From Sulfobacillus benefaciens (GTDB lineage: Bacteria; Bacillota; Sulfobacillia; Sulfobacillales; Sulfobacillaceae), in contig PXYT01000026.1 of assembly GCA_003023725.1 (NCBI GenBank), positions 1 through 45,567 of the forward strand: a stretch of 45,567 nt of DNA, written 5' to 3'. Of this stretch, positions 1-7,953 are shown one piece after another. The position numbers and the translations under genes were made by a program. The notes below the pieces were generated by a model. That model made no database searches, was not told the DNA's origin, and was given only the letters and a program-made list of their open reading frames with translations. Each line of letters starts with the position of its first letter. The stretch's first letter is position 1.

Positions 1-148
1 GGGCCGCATCCACCAGGCTCTGCCGCCCAAAGAGAGTCACGGCACCGGCAACCCCTAAAGCCGTCGTACCCACGAGAAACTGACGGCGACTCCATTGCTG
101 TTCCTCTGGTATATCCTCCTCCGGGGGTTCATTTGGCAATTTGTTCAC
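1..148 (-). CDS. N-terminus of a Tat-exported protein (partial)
   Basis: The gene runs off the left edge, so only 49 residues are visible. Translation starts at GTG (148-146), preceded by an AAAGGAGGAG ribosome site. The N-terminus is acidic and proline-rich (NEPPEEDIPEEQQ), followed by a twin-arginine motif SRRQFL near residue 20 and a hydrophobic stretch rich in Gly, Ala, Thr and Val. This is the layout of a Tat signal or anchor on a cofactor-containing exported protein. A Rieske iron-sulfur subunit would fit the nearby sulfocyanin-like gene, but no Rieske motif lies inside the window, so identity is open. Confidence 0.6.
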   Translation of the reverse strand, partial: MNKLPNEPPEEDIPEEQQWSRRQFLVGTTALGVAGAVTLFGRQSLVDAA

Positions 149-665
149 CCAAGCTCCTCCTTTCGGGTCGGATCGTGTATTGTGCGGTGGGGCAACGTGA
201 AGGAAAGAAACAGTCAGAACATTCTCACTATGTAACGCAGCAATTGTTGTGGCCTTGTTTCCTGGGCTCATCTGGTTTCTAAGAAAGGATCTTTCTTCTA
301 GCCTTGGTAGAATGAAACAGGACCATTTACGCTGGCTACCGCAGCTGCTTGGTCTTATGCGGGAGCGGCAAATCACGGCGATCGCGAATCTCTGCCTCGT
401 CGTACGGGGATCGAATCATCTCGGCTAACGGCGAAGAATCAAGTCTCGCATAGACCAAAAACCTGTTCTTTCATCACGCGCACACAAACCGCAGACATTT
501 AACAATACTCGGGAATACCCGATTACCCATCAAATTATCCTAGTTAAAGAGTACTGTCAAGTAATACTCAACGATAAATCTGCAGAGTTTCTCTTTGCAT
601 CAACATCTAATACTTTGAGGTTTTCACCCCGTGCATCGTCAGTACAGCACGACTTGATTGTTCTT
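149..665. other. Intergenic region without a recognisable gene
   Basis: No convincing coding sequence is seen in about 500 bases. A perfect inverted repeat with 7-base arms (AAGAAAG, GAT, CTTTCTT) lies at 281-297 and could be an operator for the Tat gene on the minus strand. No tRNA-like T-arm or terminator with a T-run was found. Confidence 0.4.
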
Positions 666-1187
666 TTACGACACCGACATTGATGGAGTGCCCTTCGGCA
701 CGACCTTCACCGTATCCCAGAGATCGCTGGTCGGTTGATTATGAGGATCACCGTTCAGCATGTCCCCAAGAGTGTAGCTGCCAACATGAGAAGCCGTGAA
801 TCGGTAAGTGTGGCTGTGTCCCGGCAATATGCCGGCAGTCGGCAATAGAGCCACAAGATGGTAAGGCTGCCCTGCCCCTTTAAATGCGAGATGATGATGA
901 TGATAAATACCAATCGATTCCGGTATCGGCCCGTTATTAATAAAGTCCATATTCACGTGATACCCCCGCGGAATGGTGATAATCAATTTGCCCCGGGTAT
1001 AGCCGTCGAAGACGGCACTTTGCAGGGAACTGGAATAGGTACTCTCCACTTTAAGATCCACGGTTTTCGAGGCCGGATGAATCGTCATCCATTTGGACGC
1101 GTTAATGGTTTGCGTGCCGCATCCCGCCAAAGCCATGGATAAAACTCCCAATGCAGCCACCCCGGCCCATTTACCGGCTGTTGGCAT
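666..1187 (-). CDS. Sulfocyanin-like lipoprotein lacking type-1 copper ligands
   Basis: A 173-residue lipoprotein. The start is preceded by AAAGGAGGAG. The signal peptide ends in the lipobox LAGC with Cys23. The mature part follows the sulfocyanin (SoxE) cupredoxin pattern: WMTIHPASKTVDL near 33-45, FDGY...GKLIITIPRGY near 60-76, and GILPGHSHTYRFTASHVGSY near 119-138. Sulfocyanin carries an electron-transfer copper held by His, Cys, His and Met. Here the first-His region reads PIPES instead of a PHS-like motif, the segment after GSY (LGDMLNGDPHNQ) has no Cys, and Cys23 is the only cysteine. A His4 cluster at 96-99 is an alternative metal site. It probably sits outside the membrane. A role as a structural or metal-binding relative rather than an electron carrier is inferred. 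Confidence 0.65.
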   Translation of the reverse strand: MPTAGKWAGVAALGVLSMALAGCGTQTINASKWMTIHPASKTVDLKVESTYSSSLQSAVFDGYTRGKLIITIPRGYHVNMDFINNGPIPESIGIYHHHHLAFKGAGQPYHLVALLPTAGILPGHSHTYRFTASHVGSYTLGDMLNGDPHNQPTSDLWDTVKVVPKGTPSMSVS

Positions 1188-1343
1188 CCCTTCACTCCTC
1201 CTTTGTGATTAAATACAAATACACATTAGCATAAGCCAGGATCTATAGCTGCCCTTGCTTCACTATTTCATAAAAAATATTCAAATCAGGCTATCATAAC
1301 TTTACTCTCACTACGAACTAGATTTTACTTTACTAAAATCATG

Positions 1344-2561
1344 TCAAGCTACCCAATGGGCTGTTGCGAAAAGTGCAGTCAAGAGTCCTGCCATATATAA
1401 AGACCCGACCCAGTACCCCTTTCGCCAGAAGGGATGACGCGTCAGTGCAATTGCGGTGGCAATAAGGATGGGAAAGTCCTCGAAAATGAGACGGGGGAAA
1501 GACATGAGGGGTTGTTTCGTCGAAGGGTAGAAGAGGGTGATGCACAAGGATGGGATAAGATAAGCCCATAAATAGAGAGGCAAAAACCGGCCGTAGATGA
1601 TAATAATCGCCAGACTAAAGGCCATAAACACCGCATTATAGAAATTCATATCGAGACCGCTGGCAGGCCCGGTGGCAAATATCCGAGAAAAATTCCATAA
1701 CGCCTCGTGATTCGCCCAAGCAGCGTAAAAAGCCTGCTGCAAGGTAATCCAGGGCCAGGTAAAATGACGTCCCCAGTCGGACTGGACAGCATTAAAGAGA
1801 AGAGGATCGTGAAAACGCCAGGTGAGAAAAATCATATAGATACTCATTCCTGCGGTTGGGCCCAGACTAAATTGAACCGCCTTCCAAAACCGTTTCTCGT
1901 GTTGCCAAACCCAAACAAACACGACCAGAGTGAGTAACCCTCCGTACACACTGGTCAGGGTAGCCAGAGCCGTCGTAACCAGCACCCAGCGGTATTGGCG
2001 GCGTCCCAGCCAATACAATGTGGAAAACACCAACGCCATATACAAAGGCTCAGTGTATACCGCGTTGAGATAGAACGCGGTAGGAAAAAACGCGTAGACG
2101 ACCACAGCCATCCAGGCTACCTGCTCATTCCATTGCTGTTCCGCCCACCGGTACAAAAAGAACACAGAGATTCCGAAAAATACCAAACTCAAGGCAATTC
2201 CCGACCATACAGTCGATCCGAAAAGATGCACCAGCCAGGGGTACAGGGGAAAAAATGCTGATGCCATGGGCCTTCCCTTATACCCGTACTGGGCAATGGA
2301 CAAATACCAGTAGCCATCCCAATGTGCCCATAGTCCGACTAAGCTCTGAAACCATAAACCTCCATGCGGTGGAATTTCCCCTTGGGGAGAGTCCACCCAG
2401 GCATGCGGAAGGTAAACGTAAGCCAGACTGGCGATTTCCACAAAAAAGGCACGGGACAATAGCACAACAAAGACCAACAAAGTCCCTCGCCACAACCTCG
2501 CCATCGATGTCCGGCCCTCATTCGGCCGTAACTCGTCGTCTTTCGTGAGTTGTTGTCCCAT
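1344..2561 (-). CDS. PIG-V-like mannosyltransferase / integral membrane glycosyltransferase
   Basis: A 405-residue protein with many hydrophobic segments. The first loop, around residues 70-95, carries HWDGYWYLSIAQYGY, the acidic signature of GT-C glycosyltransferases related to GPI mannosyltransferase 2 (PIG-V). A second hallmark, FFPLYPW, follows near 102-108. Members use polyprenyl-phosphate sugars as donors and act on the outer face of the membrane. An AAAGGGAGG site eight bases before the ATG at 2561 supports this start, although Met20 is also possible. The C-terminus keeps alternating hydrophobic helices to the end. Substrate and acceptor are unknown; a cell-surface glycan role is inferred. 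Confidence 0.75.
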   Translation of the reverse strand: MGQQLTKDDELRPNEGRTSMARLWRGTLLVFVVLLSRAFFVEIASLAYVYLPHAWVDSPQGEIPPHGGLWFQSLVGLWAHWDGYWYLSIAQYGYKGRPMASAFFPLYPWLVHLFGSTVWSGIALSLVFFGISVFFLYRWAEQQWNEQVAWMAVVVYAFFPTAFYLNAVYTEPLYMALVFSTLYWLGRRQYRWVLVTTALATLTSVYGGLLTLVVFVWVWQHEKRFWKAVQFSLGPTAGMSIYMIFLTWRFHDPLLFNAVQSDWGRHFTWPWITLQQAFYAAWANHEALWNFSRIFATGPASGLDMNFYNAVFMAFSLAIIIIYGRFLPLYLWAYLIPSLCITLFYPSTKQPLMSFPRLIFEDFPILIATAIALTRHPFWRKGYWVGSLYMAGLLTALFATAHWVA

Positions 2562-2638
2562 TGTTTCGCCTCCCTTTAGACATTACGAAATTCCGGCCCG
2601 AATGTCGAACCGGAATTTATCGTTCGTGCCATGTGATT

Positions 2639-2851
2639 TTAAGAGACACGCATCACCTGAGGAAAGGCGGTCGAGTGTACCGGAAATCCCAGCTGGCGTT
2701 TTCGGTCAATAATATATTGGTTCAATTCATACAGCCTTTCCGACAATTCCCGATTGGCCGCGTCGAATGAGGCCGCGTCGGCACAATTAAAACGCTGAAG
2801 AGCTAACTGATAACGCCTGACAAGTGCTTGAAATTCGTCCGGTCCTCCCAT
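2639..2851 (-). CDS. Small helical protein, DUF2508/YaaL-like at best
   Basis: A 70-residue protein with a strong AGAGGAGG site seven bases before ATG. The sequence is charged and helical: RRYQLALQRF near 12-21 and a heptad-like stretch ELSERLYELNQYIIDRKRQ near 35-53. Size and the alternating pattern resemble the short DUF2508 (YaaL) family, but the likeness is not decisive. It is followed by the mannosyltransferase gene in the same direction, 77 bases away. No catalytic motif is visible. Confidence 0.5.
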   Translation of the reverse strand: MGGPDEFQALVRRYQLALQRFNCADAASFDAANRELSERLYELNQYIIDRKRQLGFPVHSTAFPQVMRVS

Positions 2852-3051
2852 GTCTATTCCTCCTCTTTATAACTTTTTAACGAAGTTTTCTTAAAAAATG
2901 ATGAAAAAACCGTCCTTAAATTCCAAAAGTCGCCTCCACCCCCCCTGCGGGATGCCAGGAACATAACAGCCGGCTCTTCGTCAAATTTTCCCCAAGAGCC
3001 CGTACGGCACAATACCTCTAAAACCGTCAAACCCCGTAAACTTTTCCGGCA

Positions 3052-3357
3052 TTAACTCCGTCCGCGCCACAATCTTCGGACGTCTTGCGTTATTATCTTA
3101 TGCCTCTGCTGTGCCAGTGTCTCACCCCAAGCCGGCCACAAGTTCAAAATCTTCTCGAACCCTAAGCCTGTAAACAACAGCCATCGTTCCCATGGTTGCG
3201 CCAATGCCAAAATGTCCGAGGTAAAAAACGACTTCGCCGTCCGGGGATAGCACAAAATTGCCTGCGCGGTATCGGTGACGAGGTAAAAAACGCCGGGGCG
3301 TATCAACACACACTGAAGACATTTGCCTATGGGGGTTGGCGTTTCTGGTGCACACAT
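3052..3357 (-). CDS. Hypothetical protein
   Basis: I do not recognise this protein. ATG at 3357 (protein start MCAPETPTPIG) is chosen because AGAGAGG lies nine bases upstream; an ATG eight codons earlier lacks a site. The 101-residue product has two cysteines in GKCLQC, an aromatic middle (PWERWLLFTGLGFEKILNLWP) and a basic end (RRLWRGRS). No membrane helix or signal peptide is evident. A chance reading frame cannot be excluded. Confidence 0.35.
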   Translation of the reverse strand: MCAPETPTPIGKCLQCVLIRPGVFYLVTDTAQAILCYPRTAKSFFTSDILALAQPWERWLLFTGLGFEKILNLWPAWGETLAQQRHKIITQDVRRLWRGRS

Positions 3358-3558
3358 CGTCACATTCCTCTCTCTTTGCATGGCACTTTCCGGCTTTATT
3401 ACTAAAACGCCATAGTCCGCCGGGAAGTCACATCCGCGTTAAAGACCCCACAGACGCAGAATTCGGCCCTACGGTTGAACTCTTGACACCGCGGCAAAGC
3501 TGAGAACCCCTCACCACAAGGTTGAGCCACTCGGAGAACGGTAGATTCACGTGCAAGA

Positions 3559-3592
3559 AAAATCCCGCGCATGAGAAAGGGCACGGGATTTT
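3559..3592. terminator. Bidirectional terminator-like hairpin
   Basis: AAAATCCCG (3559-3567) pairs with CGGGATTTT (3584-3592) around a 16-base loop. The arms give an A-run before and a T-run after the stem on either strand. It lies about 100 bases beyond the stop of the HAD gene on the minus strand. Confidence 0.5.
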
Positions 3593-3691
3593 GTTCCTGG
3601 CAAAGATGGCTTAGCTCTCAGACGCTGATATCAACCAGTGAGCATTTACGGGCGGATTCCCAGCCAACCATGCTTGCCAAGGCGGAATCAG

Positions 3692-4405
3692 CTAGCGGTC
3701 GATGATGCTCAACACCTCTTTTAAAGCCCTTACGGTCTGTGGCGGCCCTTCCAGCGGCCCATGCCAAGGCCGGTCGTAGCGCCGGATCCAAATTGGGGTT
3801 AAACCCATTCTATAGGCACCGTAGATGTCCATGACCGGGTTATCTCCCACGAACCAAACGTCGCGGGGATTCACGTTTAATTGTTGCAATGCATGCTGAA
3901 AAATCCCGGCATACGGTTTTTTGATTCCGATCTCTCCGGATATACTAATCGCATCCAAATAGGGACGGATTCCCAATGTATCGATTTTCTGGTTTTGTCC
4001 CGGCCCCTGACCGTTCGTGACCACCCCTAGCTTAAATCCACGTTGCCTTAGCGTGTCCAGCGTTTCCTCCATCTCGGCTGTCCGCTCACTGCATAAAGGG
4101 AAATATGTGAACCAGTGTCTCATCAGGCTCTCCCAGTCCGGCACCGATTGGATCCACGGCAATGAACGCTGTAAAGCCTGCATGGCCTCTTTTCCCGATC
4201 TCAAGGGTCCCCCATCCGCTTCTACCATCAACTCTGCCAGAACGCCACTGTCGAGGGGGGCCAACAGTTCTTGAAAGTCCCTCTGGAAATAACGGACGGC
4301 ATAAGTTCGTATGGCGGGAAAGCGGTCATACAGGGTATCATCCAAATCAAAGAGCACAGCCTTTGCGTCGACCGTCGCCACCTCCTTTTGCATCTTCATC
4401 GCCAC
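3692..4405 (-). CDS. HAD-superfamily hydrolase, subfamily IA
   Basis: A 237-residue phosphohydrolase. All four HAD motifs are visible: the nucleophile motif LFDLDDTLYD near residues 18-27, the motif II Thr in GVVTNG, the Lys in GIKKPYAGIF, and the acidic motif GDNPVMDIYGA. These support an Asp-linked phosphoryl transfer; the cap lies between motifs I and II. The family includes phosphoglycolate phosphatase and haloacid dehalogenases, and substrate cannot be read from sequence. The start is uncertain: GTG at 4405 and ATGs at 4399 and 4393 lack a clear site, while AAGGAGG lies just inside the frame. A hairpin terminator follows at 3559-3592. Confidence 0.8.
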   Translation of the reverse strand: MAMKMQKEVATVDAKAVLFDLDDTLYDRFPAIRTYAVRYFQRDFQELLAPLDSGVLAELMVEADGGPLRSGKEAMQALQRSLPWIQSVPDWESLMRHWFTYFPLCSERTAEMEETLDTLRQRGFKLGVVTNGQGPGQNQKIDTLGIRPYLDAISISGEIGIKKPYAGIFQHALQQLNVNPRDVWFVGDNPVMDIYGAYRMGLTPIWIRRYDRPWHGPLEGPPQTVRALKEVLSIIDR

Positions 4406-4492
4406 GTTATTGCACGATATTTATAAAATATCATTGAGAACGAGACGCTCGGCCTCAAACTCCCCATAATTGCACGGGAAAGGAGAATTTTT

Positions 4493-5056
4493 TTGGACCA
4501 CGGAGAACATTCCTTGTTTTGGCAACCCCCAGGGCACAATCATTACCCAAGCCCGCTCACATTCACTGAGTCCGTCTTCGGATTTATCGGCGGCTTTGTC
4601 ATTGTCATGCTGCTGCGTTATGCCTCGCATTGGACCCATTTTCTTTGGCTTATCCCGCCCTTCGCCGCCTCCGCCATGGTTTCGTTCGAATATTGGCGCT
4701 CGCCGATTGCCCAACCTAAAAACATCATTGGCGGGCATTTTCTGTCCTCTTTGGTGGGCCTCATCGCTTGGCACATCTTGGGAACAAAGCCCTGGGCTCT
4801 GGGCCTGGCGGTGGGCATCGCCATTTTCCTCATGACCATCCTCGGGGTAAGCCACGCCCCCGCCAGCGCCGATCCCATCATCGTCATGTTGAATCATGCC
4901 TCCTGGGTTTTTCTTTTGACTCCGGTTCTGGCCGGAGCGCTTACAGTGGCGGCCTTCTCCTTGTTCTTCAACCGGTTCATTCGCCACAAACCATATCCTG
5001 TCTACTGGTGGGACATCAGGAAGCCGCGAAAGCCCGGCAATGCAAGACTCTCTTAA
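4493..5056 (+). CDS. HPP-family integral membrane protein
   Basis: A 187-residue membrane protein starting at TTG behind GGAAAGGAG. It has about four hydrophobic helices, including GFIGGFVIVMLL and FLWLIPPFAASAMVSF. The segment FAASAMVSFEYWRSPIAQPKNIIGGHFLSSLVG matches the HPP family, whose usual signature has prolines and glycines around a short loop followed by GGH. Other members have been linked to nitrite or small-ion transport in plastids; the bacterial role is largely unknown. It is transcribed divergently from the HAD gene. Confidence 0.7.
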   Translation: MDHGEHSLFWQPPGHNHYPSPLTFTESVFGFIGGFVIVMLLRYASHWTHFLWLIPPFAASAMVSFEYWRSPIAQPKNIIGGHFLSSLVGLIAWHILGTKPWALGLAVGIAIFLMTILGVSHAPASADPIIVMLNHASWVFLLTPVLAGALTVAAFSLFFNRFIRHKPYPVYWWDIRKPRKPGNARLS

Positions 5057-5153
5057 GCCGGGGCAATCTTCGTGAGAGGGGCGGGAAGTGTTTGGGGGGA
5101 TATAGCTCTCCCTGGCACTGCCGGGATTTCGGAGTCGGGAATAAAACGGCAAA

Positions 5154-5184
5154 TTGCAGACTGCCGGGAAAAATTCGCTATACT
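5154..5184 (+). promoter_or_regulatory. Candidate promoter for the photolyase gene
   Basis: TTGCAG (5154-5159) is followed after 19 bases by TATACT (5179-5184). A second TATACT lies at 5190-5195. The leader would be about 65 bases to the TTG start. Confidence 0.4.
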
Positions 5185-5256
5185 CTAGCTATACTCTGTA
5201 TGAGTCGCTGGTTTTGACTGGTATCGGCGCCCGGCGGCGGAAAGGAGCCGTTCTTC

Positions 5257-6717
5257 TTGTCTAAACCCATTATTGTAGCCTTGCGGCGCGATTTTCGGCT
5301 GGACGACAATCCGGCTCTTTATCACGCCGCAGAAGAAGGACAAGTGATCCCGGTTTACGTGCTGGACGAGAGCGCGGCACCCCCAGTGCAATCCGCCAGT
5401 TTTTGGTGGCTGATCCAAAGTCTTAAATCCCTGTCCCTGCGCCTTGCGGACCGGGGTGTCTCGCTAATCTTGCGGCGCGGCCAATATGCTGTGGTGCTAG
5501 CCAACCTCGCCGCAAGTATCGGCGCCTACAGCGTATTCTGGAATGAGGGGATTTTCCCCGGCGAAAAAAAACAAGACGAACAGCTCAGGCACCGGCTCTC
5601 TCAACATAGTGTGCCCTTCCGAGTCTTCCCGGCCAATTATTCGAGTGTTTTCGGGACAGTAATGACTCAGCAAAATACGCCTTACCGTTTGTATTCGCCG
5701 TTCTTTCAGCAAGTCCTGTCAATCTTGCGGGAACAAACCCCGAGGGTGCTGCCCGCTCCTGGCGATATCAAGGGTTTTGGGGTCATTCCCAGTGACAGCG
5801 TGAGATCCTGGGAATCAGACGCTTCCTTGAACTCGGGCAAGCTGGCTCTGTACTGGCAACCCGGGGAGGAGCACCAAAGGGCCCATTGGCAACATTTTTT
5901 GGAAACCAGTGTGGAACAGTATGATTCCCGTGGAACCTATGACAACGAACGAGGATCATCCAAACTTTCCGGTGCATTGCACTTTGGCGAAATCAGCATT
6001 CGCCGGGTTATGAAAGATCTTGTAGACCACTACGATGTGCTCAATGGAACCCGTCAGGTGCCGCCCGGTATTCAGACTTTCTTTAAACAACTTATGTGGC
6101 GGGAATTCTCGGCCTACCTGCTGTATCACTTTCCGTCTTTGGCAGACACCCCTGCCGACCGGGACTGGATTAGCTTCCCCTGGAGGCATGCTCCGAAATC
6201 TCTCAAATCCTGGCAAGAGGGCCACAGTGGCTATCCGATCATCGATGCGGGAATGCGTCAATTGCGGCAAATGGGATGGATACCCAATCGCATCCGTATG
6301 ATCGTGGCCAGCTTTCTTGTTAAGGATCTCCTCATTTCGTGGCAGGAAGGCGCCAAATGGTTTCGTGAGCGTCTTGTCGACGCCGATGAAGCCAGCAACG
6401 GCGTATCCTGGCAGTGGATTAGCGGCACGGGTTTTGACCATATTCCATTCTTCCGGATTTATAATCCTGTGACCCAGTCTCACAAATTCGATTCAACCGG
6501 CGATTACATCAGAATGTGGATCCCCGAACTGGCCAAACTTCCTCTCTCGCTCCTCCATGCTCCCTGGCAAGCTCCCCGGGATGTCCTGGAATCCTTTGGG
6601 GTTCACCTGGGCGACAATTATCCCCTGCGCATCGTCCACCATGAGCATGCCCGTCAGCGAGCGCTCAACAGCTATGCGGAATGGAAAAAACCAGCAACCG
6701 AATCTGGAAGCGACTAA
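5257..6717 (+). CDS. phr: Deoxyribodipyrimidine photolyase (class I type)
   Basis: A 486-residue light-driven DNA repair flavoprotein that reverses cyclobutane pyrimidine dimers. It begins at TTG with AAAGGAG eleven bases upstream. The N-terminal antenna domain (about 1-130) starts IIVALRRDFRLDDNPALYHA. The FAD domain carries WREFSAYLLYHFP near 285-297, the adenine-contacting region GYPIIDAGMRQLRQMGWIPNRIRM near 325-348, and WQWISGTGFDHIPFFRIYNP near 400-420. The order and length match class I photolyases. Cryptochrome-like function is less likely in this setting. The next gene follows after 63 bases. Confidence 0.93.
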   Translation: MSKPIIVALRRDFRLDDNPALYHAAEEGQVIPVYVLDESAAPPVQSASFWWLIQSLKSLSLRLADRGVSLILRRGQYAVVLANLAASIGAYSVFWNEGIFPGEKKQDEQLRHRLSQHSVPFRVFPANYSSVFGTVMTQQNTPYRLYSPFFQQVLSILREQTPRVLPAPGDIKGFGVIPSDSVRSWESDASLNSGKLALYWQPGEEHQRAHWQHFLETSVEQYDSRGTYDNERGSSKLSGALHFGEISIRRVMKDLVDHYDVLNGTRQVPPGIQTFFKQLMWREFSAYLLYHFPSLADTPADRDWISFPWRHAPKSLKSWQEGHSGYPIIDAGMRQLRQMGWIPNRIRMIVASFLVKDLLISWQEGAKWFRERLVDADEASNGVSWQWISGTGFDHIPFFRIYNPVTQSHKFDSTGDYIRMWIPELAKLPLSLLHAPWQAPRDVLESFGVHLGDNYPLRIVHHEHARQRALNSYAEWKKPATESGSD

Positions 6718-6780
6718 TCCCTTCTCGACGCATATCCCCGGGGAAAGTGACACATGTTATCGCTGTGGTGATGAGACGCA

Positions 6781-7953
6781 ATGACAAAACACGGATGGAT
6801 CAGTGGACTGGCCCTGGTGCTATCAACAGCCGCAACGGCCCCACACCATATTACGCCCACGCCCCTGACCCCAAACGAGCAGCACATCAAACAAATTCTG
6901 CACAACCTGGTGACACGGGAAGACAATGCCATTATCACCGGTCACAAGGCTGATTTACGGTCGATCATTCTTCCCCATTCAGATGCCCTGGCCAGAGCCG
7001 AGAAACGTGCGCGTTACCTCAAAGTCTGGGCCACATCCCGCGGCCTCGACGTGCGGGGCATCACGATCAGCCTGAGGACTCCGCATATTCGGTTCGTGGG
7101 TCGCGGACGGGTTAATATCTTTGGCGTGGTTGGTGAATCCTACCGTGTCACAAAGAAAAATGCCGCCCCCGTCAAAGATGCACCGGATGATCGGTTCGGT
7201 CTCGGCGTCCGGCACGATTATGTGCTGGTGAAAGAACGCGGGCAATGGTTCATTGCCTCCGATGACTTCACCGACCCATTGAACCAAGACACCCGGCTTT
7301 TGCATCAGGCTCTCCCCGCCCAAGGATCTGTTCAGGCGCACCCGCCCGCCATTTCCTCGCGCGGGGCCGAGAAGGCGGTTCAATATGCCAATACCTATTG
7401 CGGATCCGCACCGGGATGCGGCAATGACCGCTATTATAACAGCGATTACACCAGCTACAACGGAGAGGGAGGAGATTGCACGAATTTCGTGTCGCAAGCC
7501 CTTCACGCGGGAGGATTCTTGATGAGTCCGCATTGGGAATATTCCCAGGCCAGGGGGGAAGGAAGTCCTGCATGGGTCAATGCCGATCGTCTGAAGGACT
7601 TTTTGGAATCCTCCGGCCACGCCACTCTTTACGCGTCCGGACCATACAATAAACTCACCCGGCCCCTTCCCCGGTTTCCCGACGGAGCCGTGAATGCGTT
7701 GCGGCCGGGCGATCTCATCAGTTACGTTGAAGGCCACCGGGCCGTTCATACCGCCATTGTCGTCGGTTATGACACCTTGGGATTCCCCGTCGTTGACACG
7801 CACACATCGGACCGTTACCGGGTTCCCTGGGACTTGGGGTGGGACCGCCGCACGATTTATGATTTATGGCATGTCCATTATCCCCGTTCAGTTGTGTTCC
7901 GCACCTCGTCCCCCCGTTCCCCGGGGACGGGAGACATCATGAACCATAGGTGA
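6781..7953 (+). CDS. Secreted protein with amidase (Amidase_6) domain
   Basis: A 390-residue protein with a weak N-terminal export signal (MTKHGWISGLALVLSTAATA). Residues about 20-185 form a variable domain. From about 197 the C-terminal half matches the putative amidase domain of Firmicutes: AVQYANTYCG, YNGEGGDCTNFVSQALHAGG with the likely nucleophile Cys, a later HTAIVVGYD His motif, and DTHTSDRY. This NlpC/P60-related fold usually cuts peptide or amide bonds at the cell surface. The ribosome site is weak. The last 76 bases overlap the convergent acylase gene. Confidence 0.8.
   Translation: MTKHGWISGLALVLSTAATAPHHITPTPLTPNEQHIKQILHNLVTREDNAIITGHKADLRSIILPHSDALARAEKRARYLKVWATSRGLDVRGITISLRTPHIRFVGRGRVNIFGVVGESYRVTKKNAAPVKDAPDDRFGLGVRHDYVLVKERGQWFIASDDFTDPLNQDTRLLHQALPAQGSVQAHPPAISSRGAEKAVQYANTYCGSAPGCGNDRYYNSDYTSYNGEGGDCTNFVSQALHAGGFLMSPHWEYSQARGEGSPAWVNADRLKDFLESSGHATLYASGPYNKLTRPLPRFPDGAVNALRPGDLISYVEGHRAVHTAIVVGYDTLGFPVVDTHTSDRYRVPWDLGWDRRTIYDLWHVHYPRSVVFRTSSPRSPGTGDIMNHR

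Noticed and set aside
3402-3584. 60-codon minus-strand frame
   Set aside because: It starts inside a terminator-like hairpin and has no ribosome site.
5956-6483. Long open frame antisense to the photolyase gene
   Set aside because: It lies entirely inside a clear gene, has no family motif and no ribosome site.
6979-7803. 274-codon frame antisense to the amidase-domain gene
   Set aside because: It is antisense to a supported gene and has no ribosome site; the protein looks like a codon shadow (Gly/Arg/Ile rich).
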